The position numbers were made by a program, and so were the translations under genes. The notes under the pieces are model-generated. The model searched no databases. It saw nothing but the letters and a program-made list of their open reading frames with translations, and was not told the origin of the DNA. Shown here piece by piece: positions 53,062 through 62,013 of a DNA stretch of 64,000 nucleotides (the stretch's first letter is position 1; every line of letters begins with the position of its first letter). Source of the DNA: Aquimarina sp. AU58 (GTDB lineage Bacteria > Bacteroidota > Bacteroidia > Flavobacteriales > Flavobacteriaceae); NCBI RefSeq assembly GCF_900312745.1, contig NZ_OMPD01000007.1, forward strand, positions 68,523-132,522, written 5' to 3'.

Positions 53062-54354
53062 ATGTTATCTGAAATGAAAAACAAAATGAAAAAAGTAAAA
53101 CAGATCTCTCTTATAATTTTAGCTATTATAATTTGGACAGCTTTTATCGGCTATGGATTTATCGATGGTTTTTTATTAAGACCTATTACTTCCAAAAATA
53201 CTTCGGAAGCCTTTATTAAGGCTACCAAAAATAAAATAGATAATGAGTTTGTGGGAAATTTTGCAATGACATTAATCGAAGATGGAAAAGTATCAGAAAA
53301 CTTCTTTTATGCTATTGATCAACCTGTAAATAAGCGTACAATTTTCCCAGTTGCTTCAGTTAGCAAATGGGTTACCTCATTTGGGGTTTTAAAATTGGTA
53401 GAGCAAGGTAAATTGGATTTGGATAAACCAATTGACGACTATCTTACAAGGTGGCATCTTCCCAAAAGTGAATTTGATAATAAAAAAGTAACCATTAGAA
53501 AATTACTTTCTCATTCATCAGGTTTAGTTGACGACCTCGGTTATAACGGTTTTACATCTAATGAAACTGTACAAACCATTGAAGAATCATTAACCAAAGC
53601 AGCTGATGCACCTTATTCTGAAGGAGTAGCAAAAGTAGGCTATGAACCTGGCAGTAAGTATATGTACTCGGGAGCAGGTTATACCATATTACAGTTACTA
53701 ATTGAAGAAATTACAGATCAATCTTTTCAGGATTATATGACGCAAGAGGTTTTTGAACCTCTGGAAATGGAAAATTCTACTTTTGTCTTATCTGAAAAAC
53801 CTAATCTACAATTAACTCAAATCTATAAAGAAGACGGAACAAAAAGAGAATTTAACAAATTTACAGCACTTGCAGCAGCAGCATTAGTTACCTGTACAGA
53901 AGATTTATCAAAGTTTTTGTTAGCAAATATTTCTAGTAATAATGTTCTTTCTAAAGAAACCATTACAAAAATGAGTGCAGCCGAAACGTTTATAAATGAT
54001 ATTGGTGTTTATGGATTAGGGCCCCATCTTTATAGTCAAAATGATCAGAACTCTAAAATAATAGGACACGATGGAAGTGGAAATAATGCTATTAATACAG
54101 CAGCAAGAATTGATCTCAAATCGAAAAATGGAATCATAATTTTAGAAACAGGTAATTACAATTTGGCTTCATCAATAGCTGATGAATGGATTTTTTGGAA
54201 ATCAGGAATTGCTGACTACGTAGTAATGCAACGCAATAAGTCTTATGTATTTACTTTATTAGCAATAGGTTATATAATTATCATTGTTTTATCAATATTC
54301 ATAATCCGAAAAAACAATAAACAAGGGAAAATAGCTGAAGGGAACAACGCGTAA
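53062..54354 (+). CDS. Beta-lactamase-fold serine hydrolase (membrane-anchored)
   Basis: Up to 430 residues; ATGs at 53062, 53074 and 53086 are all possible starts. There is an N-terminal helix (ISLIILAIIIWTAFIGYGF). The class C beta-lactamase/penicillin-binding fold follows, with Ser99-x-x-Lys102 (ASVSKWVTSFG), a YSGAGY motif in place of Tyr-x-Asn, and HDGSG in place of KTG. A C-terminal helix (YVFTLLAIGYIIIIVLSIFI) and a basic tail end the protein. The hydrolysed ester or amide is unknown. No evidence of resistance function. Confidence 0.88.
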   Translation: MLSEMKNKMKKVKQISLIILAIIIWTAFIGYGFIDGFLLRPITSKNTSEAFIKATKNKIDNEFVGNFAMTLIEDGKVSENFFYAIDQPVNKRTIFPVASVSKWVTSFGVLKLVEQGKLDLDKPIDDYLTRWHLPKSEFDNKKVTIRKLLSHSSGLVDDLGYNGFTSNETVQTIEESLTKAADAPYSEGVAKVGYEPGSKYMYSGAGYTILQLLIEEITDQSFQDYMTQEVFEPLEMENSTFVLSEKPNLQLTQIYKEDGTKREFNKFTALAAAALVTCTEDLSKFLLANISSNNVLSKETITKMSAAETFINDIGVYGLGPHLYSQNDQNSKIIGHDGSGNNAINTAARIDLKSKNGIIILETGNYNLASSIADEWIFWKSGIADYVVMQRNKSYVFTLLAIGYIIIIVLSIFIIRKNNKQGKIAEGNNA

Positions 54355-54765
54355 AAAACATAGTAATTAAAATGAAAAAAATTGACTCTGTTTTAATCCT
54401 AAAAACTAATACTTTTTCACACACTACGTTTCAGACACAAAGCCATTGCCAACAATAAAAAATAACTCAGTATAAGAGAATCCAAATTTGGAGAATACAT
54501 TAAACGTTATACAAAAGTTTCAAAAATTGGAATTAATCTATTTCGATCTTATTTATACCTCTAAAAATTAAAGAAAAACGAAAATAATTCAATTTCTTAA
54601 TCAAGATTAAGAAATATCTACTAGTGTCCTCATACCTTTGTTTTAAATTAGTTTTAAGTGGAATAATAATAACATCTTCCATTGGCCTAATAAGTATCAG
54701 CTATACGAAACAAAGAAGAAGTAATAGATAATAATCTACCAACACTACAAGAAAAACCGAGATAA
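54355..54765. other. Intergenic region, beta-lactamase-fold gene / DJ-1 gene
   Basis: 411 bases in which I see no gene, repeat or terminator hairpin that I would report. It is A/T-rich, with several stop codons in all frames. It must contain the promoter of the DJ-1/PfpI gene. Confidence 0.5.
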
Positions 54766-55521
54766 ATGAAAAAATTTGGAATTATAACAACAATAATTCT
54801 TGTGACTATACTGATGAGTTGCAATACAGATAAATCAAAACCTAAGGCCGAAAATCAAGAAACAAATTACACCGAAAAAAAACCAGATACCCAGGCCAAA
54901 TACCTAAAGCCTTTTAAATCGGATCTGCCAACCATTGGACTTTTAATGTATAACGGAGTACTTCAAGGTGAAGTTATTGCAACATCAGATGTTTTTGCAA
55001 AACCGACCGTAGATGGAGAACAAATTTTCAATGTCATTACCATAGCCGAAACTGAAAATCCAATAATAACAGAAGAAGGAATTAGAATTGTACCTGATTA
55101 CTCTTTCCAGAATTGTCCGAAACTAACAGCCCTGTTTATACCAAGTGCCTATGACATGTACGCACAGGTTCATAATGATAAAATTGTAGATTTTATAAAA
55201 GAGAAAAATAACGAAACTAAATATATCGTGAGTAATTGCGCTGGAGCCCAACTAATCGGTAAATCTGGAATTGCAGACGGGCACAAAATCGTAACATGGA
55301 TTGGTGGTGGCATACAACTACAAAAGGATTATCCGAATTTAAAAGTACAGAATGATAGTTTAGTAACTTTTGTCGAGGACGGAAAATTCAGTTCCTCAAA
55401 TGGTAATCTGGCTAGTTATGTTTCCGCATTGAATTTATTAGAAAAAATGACCAGTCTCGAACATAGAAAGTTTGTCATAAGTTATTTATATCTTGAAAGG
55501 CTTCAAAATTGGAACAACTAA
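54766..55521 (+). CDS. DJ-1/PfpI-family lipoprotein
   Basis: The protein is 251 residues with a lipobox (IILVTILMSCNTDKS; lipidated Cys19). It is the DJ-1/PfpI (class I glutamine amidotransferase-like) fold: PTIGLLMYNGVLQGEVIATS near 60, nucleophile Cys in YIVSNCAGAQLIGKSG, and the end helix after SSNGNLASYVSALNLLEKM. The segment just before it reads ALFIPSAYDMYAQVHND. It resembles GlxA/AraC N-terminal-type domains more than DJ-1 itself. Being a lipoprotein, it acts in the envelope. The GNAT gene follows 24 bases later. Confidence 0.85.
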   Translation: MKKFGIITTIILVTILMSCNTDKSKPKAENQETNYTEKKPDTQAKYLKPFKSDLPTIGLLMYNGVLQGEVIATSDVFAKPTVDGEQIFNVITIAETENPIITEEGIRIVPDYSFQNCPKLTALFIPSAYDMYAQVHNDKIVDFIKEKNNETKYIVSNCAGAQLIGKSGIADGHKIVTWIGGGIQLQKDYPNLKVQNDSLVTFVEDGKFSSSNGNLASYVSALNLLEKMTSLEHRKFVISYLYLERLQNWNN

Positions 55522-55545
55522 GCACAGCTAGCAACAAGTCACACA

Positions 55546-56070
55546 ATGAACCAAATAAGGCTTAAAAATATTTCAGATAATTATTTCCACCAGGCCTGGG
55601 AACTCTATAAGAATGCATTTCCTGTGGAAGAGCGAAGAATATTGGATGCTCAGGCTCATGTGATGAAGAAATCAAATTATCATTTTGATATCGTGGTTGA
55701 TGAAAATAAATTGATAGGGTTTCTCTTATGGTGGGATTTTGAAACACTTAGATACATCGATCATTTTGCAACATCTACTGAACAAAGAAATAAGGGATTC
55801 GGAAAATTAATCCTTGAAAACTTTATGAATAGTAATGACAAACCAATTCTGTTAGAGGTTGAATTGCCTAATACTGCCATCAACCAACGCAGAGTAAAAT
55901 TTTACCAAAGAGTCGGGTTTAAACTTAATCAACATTATTATGAAGTACCGCCTTCGACAGAAGGTCAAAAACCTTTACAATTACTATTAATGTCGTACCC
56001 AACACTCCTTACGGAAAAAGATGTTGAACAATTTACAGACATATGTCACCCCTCTATTTTTAAAGACTAA
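55546..56070 (+). CDS. GNAT N-acetyltransferase
   Basis: The protein is 174 residues with a GNAT fold: DIVVDENKLIGFLLWWDFET, then the acetyl-CoA loop EQRNKGFGKLILENF (RxxGxG), and motif B RRVKFYQRVGFKLNQHYY. The acceptor is unknown. It lies 24 bases after the DJ-1 lipoprotein gene and may be transcribed with it. It converges with the YdhR-like gene at 56094. Confidence 0.9.
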   Translation: MNQIRLKNISDNYFHQAWELYKNAFPVEERRILDAQAHVMKKSNYHFDIVVDENKLIGFLLWWDFETLRYIDHFATSTEQRNKGFGKLILENFMNSNDKPILLEVELPNTAINQRRVKFYQRVGFKLNQHYYEVPPSTEGQKPLQLLLMSYPTLLTEKDVEQFTDICHPSIFKD

Positions 56071-56093
56071 AAACAAAAGTAATTCATCATTTT

Positions 56094-56405
56094 TTACCCT
56101 AAAGGTGCGTTGTTAATTTTACTTAAATCCTCTAACACATCAAAAGTATAATCTGTTATTTCGGTTATACCTATTCCATTAAGTCTTTTAATATGCATTT
56201 CTCTATATTTCTTTAGATACTCTTCATTTTTGAATAAATAAGTCGACCCAAAATGGTTTGTTCCTTCCTCATGAGTCCATATTTTCCAAATAACACCTTC
56301 TTCTTCAGCAATACTTTTTGCCAGATTTTTATTACCTTCCATAAACTCCTGTGTTACCGGACCATCATATTTTAAATGGAGGTCCCAAATTTTTAGTATA
56401 CTCAT
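56094..56405 (-). CDS. YdhR-like monooxygenase-family protein
   Basis: The protein is 103 residues: KIWDLHLKYDGPVTQEFMEG, EGVIWKIWTHEEGTNHFGS and YLFKNEEYLKKYREMHIKRL. It matches the YdhR/antibiotic-biosynthesis-monooxygenase-like dimeric alpha+beta barrel. No cofactor site is needed or seen. It follows the four-helix membrane protein gene by 30 bases in the same direction, and both face away from the HxlR regulator, the likely controller. Confidence 0.85.
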   Translation of the reverse strand: MSILKIWDLHLKYDGPVTQEFMEGNKNLAKSIAEEEGVIWKIWTHEEGTNHFGSTYLFKNEEYLKKYREMHIKRLNGIGITEITDYTFDVLEDLSKINNAPLG

Positions 56406-56435
56406 TGTTCTAAAATTTTAATTACTATTTTATTT

Positions 56436-56813
56436 TTATTGATTATGTTTCAATTTTATATAACTTACTATAGATAGTAAAGTAAAAAATGCTGGATCAG
56501 ACCAACCAAAACCATAAAAAACACCAGTATAAATTGCATACAGTGTTATAATTACTCCCAATATATTTGTCCATAACAAACCCGTTAAGATCTTTTTTGC
56601 ATACACACTTTTTTCTTTTACATCTCTAAATAAAAGACTAATAATCGCAATTCCTCCTAAAAAAATAGTAGTGTGCTGTGACAAAAAAACTGAATATTTA
56701 TCGTTCAATTCAAGTCCGTAGTTTGGCCATAATAGATTCGGAATAAAAAATAAACCCAGGCCAAAGACTATATAAATTACTCCGTGAATTGTCAAAAATG
56801 TTTTAGTACTCAT
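56436..56813 (-). CDS. Four-helix membrane protein, unknown function
   Basis: The protein is 125 residues with four hydrophobic segments: IHGVIYIVFGLGLFFIP, TTIFLGGIAIISLLF, GLLWTNILGVIITLYAI and GFGWSDPAFFTLLSIVSY. No catalytic motif. It is the first gene of a two-gene unit, divergent from the HxlR gene with about 100 bases between. Probable HxlR target; function unknown. Confidence 0.75.
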   Translation of the reverse strand: MSTKTFLTIHGVIYIVFGLGLFFIPNLLWPNYGLELNDKYSVFLSQHTTIFLGGIAIISLLFRDVKEKSVYAKKILTGLLWTNILGVIITLYAIYTGVFYGFGWSDPAFFTLLSIVSYIKLKHNQ

Positions 56814-56917
56814 ATCATACTTTTTTATTTTACACTACAAAATTAGAATATATAGTTTATTTTTGATACTTATTTACAAAAAGATACTAATTTCCTTTAG
56901 GAAACTATTAAATTAAA

Positions 56918-57271
56918 ATGCAGCAAAAAGAACCCTTATCAAAAGAATGCGTACAGCAGTTAAGAGCTATTAAAGACACTATGGAATTGCTATCTGGTAA
57001 ATGGAAAATACAAATAATAGGTACCTTGCTTCGAGGTGGAACCATGCGATTTATGGAATTAAAGAGAGCTTTAGATGGAATAGCTCCAAAAAAATTATCA
57101 AATGATTTACAAGAACTCGAATTAAATAAGCTAATCACCCGAACAGTAAAAGATACTAAACCTATTACTGTTGAATACTCCTTAACAAAACACGGAAAAA
57201 CGTTAGATAATTTGATAGCAGAAATTATAGATTGGGGACTTAATCACAGAAAAGAGATTATTAAAAAATAG
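56918..57271 (+). CDS. HxlR-family transcriptional regulator
   Basis: The protein is 117 residues of the HxlR type: ECVQQLRAIKDTMELLSGKW, then KIQIIGTLLRGGTMRFMELK, a winged helix (PKKLSNDLQELELNKLITRT) and YSLTKHGKTLDNLIAE. The Cys at about residue 10 is the position used for redox or electrophile sensing in some family members (HypR/YodB). It is divergent from the membrane protein/YdhR-like pair. In the space between them are repeated GATACT (56864 and 56883 region) and TTTCC-TTTA-GGAAA near 56891-56904, candidate operators. Confidence 0.92.
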   Translation: MQQKEPLSKECVQQLRAIKDTMELLSGKWKIQIIGTLLRGGTMRFMELKRALDGIAPKKLSNDLQELELNKLITRTVKDTKPITVEYSLTKHGKTLDNLIAEIIDWGLNHRKEIIKK

Positions 57272-57340
57272 AATATTGAGTAGCTACAATATGTACTATT
57301 GTATTAATTCGTTTTGGTTCATACTATTTTATTTAAATTT

Positions 57341-57410
57341 AATCTAAATAAAATTTGTTTACTTAATTTCTAACATTTAGATTTGCTTCTTATTTATAAC
57401 TAGTCTAAAT
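57341..57410 (+). promoter_or_regulatory. Promoter of the imelysin operon with TCTAAAT boxes
   Basis: TTTG (57354-57357) and TAGATTTG (57378-57385) are 20 bases apart, a full Bacteroidota promoter. AATCTAAAT (57341-57349) and its exact inverse ATTTAGATT (57375-57383) flank and overlap it, and AGTCTAAAT (57402-57410) follows. These boxes resemble iron-responsive operators, which fits the genes downstream, but the regulator is not identified. Confidence 0.6.
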
Positions 57411-57419
57411 TAATGTGAA

Positions 57420-58625
57420 ATGAAAGTTAATGTTCAAGTGATAGCTTTAATGACAGGTGCTATCCTAAGTATTGTAAGTTGTAGTAGTGATGATGATGCT
57501 CCAGCTAACGGTAACGAAACTGTATCAAAATCTGCTGTAATAAAAAACTACGCTAATATTGTATATCAATCGTATAAGGATTCTTACGACAAAGCTTTAG
57601 AAATGCAAACTGCTATTAATGCTTTTTTAGATACTCCAACAGAGAATGGATTTCGGACTGCCAAAAATGCATGGCTTGCAGCTAGAGAACCTTATGGCCA
57701 AACTGAAGCTTATCGAGAATCTAACGGGCCAATAGATGAAGGAAAAACTGAAGGACAACTTAACGCATGGCCACTTGATGAAAATTATATAGACTATGTT
57801 CGTGATAATTCTGGAGGTGTTACTTCAGAGGGGATTATCAATAACACTTCTATAACCATAGATGAAACTGCACTAATTGGTTTAAATGAAGGAGCTGGCG
57901 GTAATGGTGTACTTGATAAAAATATCAGTACCGGTTATCATGCTATAGAATTTTTACTTTGGGGTCAGGATTTTGCAGATCCGTCTAACGGGTTACCAGG
58001 ACAAAGAGCTTATACCGATTATGTAACAGGTAGTTCTGGTACGAATCAAAATCAAGACCGAAGAGGTGCTTACCTTAAAATAGTGACAAGTATTTTGATT
58101 AAAGATCTTAAATCTCTTGTTGATACATGGGTAGAAGGTGGTGCATATAGAAATACGTTCCTGGCATTACCAGAAGATGAAGCTTTAAAAAACATGATGG
58201 CTGGTATCTTTTTTATGACAGGAGAAGAATTATCTACAGAAAGAATGGCTGTGGCTGTAGAACAAAATCAAGAGGATGAGCACTCTTGTTTTTCTGATAA
58301 TACACATAGAGATATTTACACTAATGCCAAAGGCGTAAACAATGTGTTATTTGGAGAATATGGTAACATTAGTGGTCCATCATTATATGATCTGGTTAAG
58401 CAAGTTGATTCGGATCAGGCAGAAAAACTTAAAGTTGCTGCAGCGTTATCAATATCAAGAATAAATACAATTCTTAGCAATATTAGTGACACCAAAAAGT
58501 TTGATCAACTTATAGGAGAAGAAACACTAACTTCTGGTGGTATTGTTATTCAAGCTGTTCTTGCATTAAGAGATCAAGCTAAAGAAATAAGTGCTTCGGC
58601 ATCTAAATTAAACATTACATTATAA
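57420..58625 (+). CDS. Imelysin-family surface lipoprotein (iron uptake)
   Basis: The protein is 401 residues with a lipobox (ILSIVSCSSDDDAP; lipidated Cys21). It has two imelysin repeats of the EfeO/IrpA type, with the metal-binding GxHxxE motif (GYHAIEFLLWGQ; His174 and Glu177) and FLALPEDEALKNMMAGIFFM later. The SSDDD after the Cys is a Bacteroidota lipoprotein export signal, so it is probably on the cell surface. Imelysins help import iron or heme. It is first in the imelysin/di-heme/imelysin operon, under an iron-like promoter. Confidence 0.92.
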   Translation: MKVNVQVIALMTGAILSIVSCSSDDDAPANGNETVSKSAVIKNYANIVYQSYKDSYDKALEMQTAINAFLDTPTENGFRTAKNAWLAAREPYGQTEAYRESNGPIDEGKTEGQLNAWPLDENYIDYVRDNSGGVTSEGIINNTSITIDETALIGLNEGAGGNGVLDKNISTGYHAIEFLLWGQDFADPSNGLPGQRAYTDYVTGSSGTNQNQDRRGAYLKIVTSILIKDLKSLVDTWVEGGAYRNTFLALPEDEALKNMMAGIFFMTGEELSTERMAVAVEQNQEDEHSCFSDNTHRDIYTNAKGVNNVLFGEYGNISGPSLYDLVKQVDSDQAEKLKVAAALSISRINTILSNISDTKKFDQLIGEETLTSGGIVIQAVLALRDQAKEISASASKLNITL

Positions 58626-58662
58626 GAGCCACTCAATATTAATGCTATTGTTTTGAAAAGTG

Positions 58663-58697
58663 GAAAAGTCCCTCATGCATATGCATGGGGCTTTTCT
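58663..58697 (+). terminator. Hairpin between imelysin and di-heme genes
   Basis: AAAAGTCCC pairs with GGGGCTTTT around a CATGCATATGCATG core, which is itself a palindrome, then TCTTGTT. It may reduce expression of the downstream genes or protect the 3' end of the first mRNA. Confidence 0.55.
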
Positions 58698-58724
58698 TGT
58701 TAAAAAAACCACACTACTACTTTT

Positions 58725-60143
58725 ATGAAAAAAAAGTTTTTATATGTTACTCTTTTCAGTTTTTCTTCACTATCATTTTTTGGATGTAGTGATGATGAAT
58801 ACACTGACCCTACTCCAACCAACCGAGCTGTTTACGAGGAAGGAGAAGAACTCTTGGCTGGTAGACTTACTATTAACTCACAAACCAGTAATGCTTTCGG
58901 AAGAGCAATCCCTGGCCTTTCTGACGAAGAACAAATCGCTTTTGGTATAGGAAATTCTTTATTTAATCAAGCATGGGTATCTTCTCCTGCATCTACTACA
59001 GCTAGAGATGGCCTAGGCCCCACATTTAATAGCAGAGCATGCACCAGTTGCCACAGTAAAGATGGTCGAGGGCTCCCAATTACAGATAATTTTTTAGGTT
59101 CAAATGGTTTTTTAATGCGAATAAGCATGCCAGGAACAGATGAAAATGGAGGCCCCAACCCTGTTACCAATTATGGAACTCAAATACAGGATAAAGCCAA
59201 TAGTGGTATTTTGCATGAGGCAAAAATAAGGGCAACCTATGAAATTATAGAAGGGTCATATCCAGATGGAGAAACATATACACTTCAAAAACCTATATAT
59301 GAAATCTATGATGAGCAGTTTGGATCACTACAAGGCGTGTTAACCTCTCCAAGAGTAGGTACTCAAACTATTGGAATGGGATTAATTGATGCTTTATCAG
59401 AGACCTCTATTTTGGCACATGCCGATGAAAATGATGCCAACAACGACGGAATCTCTGGTAAACCTAACTATGTATGGGATGTTAAAGAAAATCAATTAAG
59501 ACTTGGGAAATATGGCTGGAAAGCAAATCAACCTTCTTTAGAACAACAAGTTTTTAGTGCATTTCATGGGGATATGGGGCTTACAACTTCCTTTCTACCA
59601 GAAAATAACTGTCCAACTCCCCAGGTAGATTGTGTAGATGCAGCTAATGGTGGAGAGCCAGAAGTAACAGATTTACAATTAGAAAGAGTTCTATTTTACC
59701 AAAGAACTTTAGGGGTTCCGATACGTAGAAATTTTGAAGATGAAAATGTATTAAAAGGTAAAGTGCTTTTTAATGATTTGCAATGTATATCGTGCCATCA
59801 AACCAAATACACAGCAGGTAATTCGCCTTCTACGCCTTTAATCGAAGGTGTTGTATTCAATCCATATTCAGATTTTTTATTACATGACATGGGAGAAGCT
59901 TTGGCTGATAATAGATCGGACTTTAAAGCAAACGGAAGAGAATGGAGAACACAACCTCTTTGGGGTATAGGCCTAATCGAGACTATAAACAACCATACTT
60001 TTTTTCTTCATGACGGTCGTGCAAGAAATATTGAAGAGGCCATTTTATGGCATGGTGGAGAAGCTGAAAATAGTCTTAATGAATTTAAAAAATTACCTAA
60101 GTCACAAAGGCAAGAACTTATTGCATTTATAAACTCTCTATAA
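58725..60143 (+). CDS. Di-heme oxidoreductase-family lipoprotein (thiol oxidoreductase-like)
   Basis: The protein is 472 residues with a lipobox (SSLSFFGCSDDEYTD; lipidated Cys21). Two c-type heme motifs are present: Cys106-x-x-Cys109-His110 (CTSCHSKDGRG) and Cys354-x-x-Cys357-His358 (CISCHQTKYT). The family signature FNSRACTSCHSKDGRGLPI opens the first domain. It probably moves electrons to the iron-binding imelysins, for example to reduce Fe(III), on the outer surface. The next imelysin gene starts 2 bases after its stop. Confidence 0.93.
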   Translation: MKKKFLYVTLFSFSSLSFFGCSDDEYTDPTPTNRAVYEEGEELLAGRLTINSQTSNAFGRAIPGLSDEEQIAFGIGNSLFNQAWVSSPASTTARDGLGPTFNSRACTSCHSKDGRGLPITDNFLGSNGFLMRISMPGTDENGGPNPVTNYGTQIQDKANSGILHEAKIRATYEIIEGSYPDGETYTLQKPIYEIYDEQFGSLQGVLTSPRVGTQTIGMGLIDALSETSILAHADENDANNDGISGKPNYVWDVKENQLRLGKYGWKANQPSLEQQVFSAFHGDMGLTTSFLPENNCPTPQVDCVDAANGGEPEVTDLQLERVLFYQRTLGVPIRRNFEDENVLKGKVLFNDLQCISCHQTKYTAGNSPSTPLIEGVVFNPYSDFLLHDMGEALADNRSDFKANGREWRTQPLWGIGLIETINNHTFFLHDGRARNIEEAILWHGGEAENSLNEFKKLPKSQRQELIAFINSL

Positions 60144-60145
60144 CA

Positions 60146-61252
60146 ATGAAAATATATCTAAAAATAGCTAACACTATCATTATTATTCTTTCAGTTCTTG
60201 TTATCCTCTCTTGCAGTAGTGATGATAAGAATACGAATGAAAATCCTGATGATAAATTTAATACTTCACAAATGTTATCCGATATCTCTTCGGGTAGTAT
60301 TCTGCCTTCTATATCATTATTTAAAGATAAAGCAATAGAACTAGAAGAAAGTGTATCTAATTTTGCTTCGGATCAATCTGAAGAAAAACTACTAATTGCA
60401 CAAAAAAAATGGAAAGAAGCTGCAAGATCTTATGCTAATATATATGTCTTTAATATCGGAAGACCCAAAGAACTATTCATGCACGAACTTTTATTTAACT
60501 GGCCTACGTTTACGGAAGCTATAGATAATTCGATTACACAAAATACCGAAATAATTGCAGAATCAATTAGTACCAGAGCCAAAGGACTTACAGGGATTGA
60601 ATATTTACTATTTGCAGATACTGGTACATCTAATGCAGATATAGTAGCTCTTTTCTCTTCTACCTCAAGAAGAACCGAATACTTAACAAGTATCACAACC
60701 AATCTTAAGGAAAAAGCAATTTTACTTTCAGAGATATGGAATGAAAATGGAGAAAATTATTCGAACACTTTTATAACAAATACAGAAACTGGATTAAATG
60801 GTTCATTAAATATGATATTTAATGGTATGTTTAATGTTGCTGAAACTATTAAAAAAGCAAAATTAGGAAAACCAGCAGGCCTTGAAAACACATCAAGTAC
60901 TAACCCACAGATTCTACAAGCTTTTAGAAGTGAAATTTCTCTTGATTTGATAGAAAATAATATTAAAACCATCGAAAGTGTATATTTTACCTCTTCTGGA
61001 TTAGGGATTTCTGATAATGTAGAATTCATTACCAAAAATTCGACTATTAATGATCGTATTAAAACTCAGTTTACTCTAATTTATACAGCCATAAACAAAA
61101 TTACAATGCCTTTACATCTTGCAATAGATCAACAAAAACAAGCTGTAGAAGAAGTTTATACCGAAATCAAAACCCTGGTTGTATTATTAAATAACGATGT
61201 AGGAAGTACATTATCTATTATCATTACACCTACAGATAATGATGGGGATTAA
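60146..61252 (+). CDS. Second imelysin-family lipoprotein
   Basis: The protein is 368 residues with a lipobox (VLVILSCSSDDKNTN; lipidated Cys23). Imelysin motifs include KKWKEAARSYANIYVFNIG and KGLTGIEYLLFAD, with the GxxxxE metal helix. The His of the usual GxHxxE is replaced (GLTGIEY), so metal binding may differ from the first imelysin. It is translationally close to the di-heme gene (2 bases). Surface lipoprotein signal SSDDK. Probable partner in iron acquisition. Confidence 0.9.
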   Translation: MKIYLKIANTIIIILSVLVILSCSSDDKNTNENPDDKFNTSQMLSDISSGSILPSISLFKDKAIELEESVSNFASDQSEEKLLIAQKKWKEAARSYANIYVFNIGRPKELFMHELLFNWPTFTEAIDNSITQNTEIIAESISTRAKGLTGIEYLLFADTGTSNADIVALFSSTSRRTEYLTSITTNLKEKAILLSEIWNENGENYSNTFITNTETGLNGSLNMIFNGMFNVAETIKKAKLGKPAGLENTSSTNPQILQAFRSEISLDLIENNIKTIESVYFTSSGLGISDNVEFITKNSTINDRIKTQFTLIYTAINKITMPLHLAIDQQKQAVEEVYTEIKTLVVLLNNDVGSTLSIIITPTDNDGD

Positions 61253-61275
61253 CTCTCATACCGAATATATAAATA

Positions 61276-61311
61276 GGCAGGCCCTATTCTACGTATAGAA
61301 TAAGGCCTGCC
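61276..61311. terminator. Strong hairpin between convergent genes
   Basis: GGCAGGCC (61276-61283) pairs with GGCCTGCC (61304-61311), with an inner TATTCT/AGAATA stem. It lies between the imelysin operon and the convergent lipoprotein gene and can serve both. T runs are poor, so it may stabilise the mRNA 3' ends rather than stop transcription alone. Confidence 0.6.
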
Positions 61312-61351
61312 AAACTCAACCCACTAACTAAACTAATAAATTCACTAAAGC

Positions 61352-61762
61352 TTACTGCATTAGTTTCTTAGACAGTTCTTGTAACTGCTCAGATTTTTTC
61401 TGCATGTAATCATTTAGTTTTTTAACATCTTCCCCAGAAAGATTCCCCATTACTTCCTGAGCTTGTTGTCCTAATTTTTGTCCTTTTTCTCCAAGAGAAG
61501 CAAAAGCTGTCATATCCTTACTTTCTACAATCTTCTTATACTCTTCGATATAAGCTTCATAAGAATTCACATACTCCTGAACTTTATCATCACTAAAATT
61601 AGGCACTCCGTTAGCAGATTGCGAAGAAGTGTTCTCTTCTGTTTTTTCTTCAACTTTTTCTACTTCGTCTTTAGAAACCGATGAATCCGATTTAGTTTCG
61701 TTTTTACATGATACTGCTAGTATCGCTATTACTAATGAGAGATTTAAGATTACTTTTTTCAT
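61352..61762 (-). CDS. Lysine/glutamate-rich lipoprotein
   Basis: The protein is 136 residues with a lipobox (SLVIAILAVSCKNETKS; lipidated Cys19). An acidic linker (SVSKDEVEKVEEKTEEN) leads to a helical C-terminus (KVQEYVNSYEAYIEEYKKIV, GEKGQKLGQQAQEVMGNLSG). No family is recognised. It is probably a periplasmic-face lipoprotein. Single gene, converging with the imelysin operon; two tandem hairpins lie upstream (61830-61882). Confidence 0.75.
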   Translation of the reverse strand: MKKVILNLSLVIAILAVSCKNETKSDSSVSKDEVEKVEEKTEENTSSQSANGVPNFSDDKVQEYVNSYEAYIEEYKKIVESKDMTAFASLGEKGQKLGQQAQEVMGNLSGEDVKKLNDYMQKKSEQLQELSKKLMQ

Positions 61763-61829
61763 GATTTATTTATGTGTTAATTATTTATGATTTCTATTCG
61801 TATTGACATCACAAATTTGATGCATTTGG

Positions 61830-61882
61830 AAGGGTTGCCAAACACCCTTTTCAGTGAAAAAAGAACACCCTGAAAACAGGGT
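61830..61882. repeat. Two tandem hairpins between divergent genes
   Basis: AAGGGT (61830-61835) pairs with ACCCTT (61843-61848), then TTT. Twenty bases on, ACCCTG-AAAA-CAGGGT (61867-61882) forms a second hairpin. Both lie in the space upstream of the lipoprotein gene and the plus-strand membrane protein gene. Purpose unknown. Confidence 0.4.
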
Positions 61883-62013
61883 ATCTAAATAGTAGTCATA
61901 TCTAAGTTCTGAAATCGTAAGAAACAGAACTTTTAATCTCTTCTTTTATATTAGCTGTATATATTATACATTTATCATCTTACAACGTAACACCCCTCAA
62001 TAAATTAAGATCT

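Noticed and set aside
61812..61876. Possible fourth LytTR-type promoter before the 136-residue lipoprotein gene
   Set aside because: One TGAA (61855) is at the right distance from CAAATTTG, but there are no further repeats at 21-base steps and the -7 element lacks TA.
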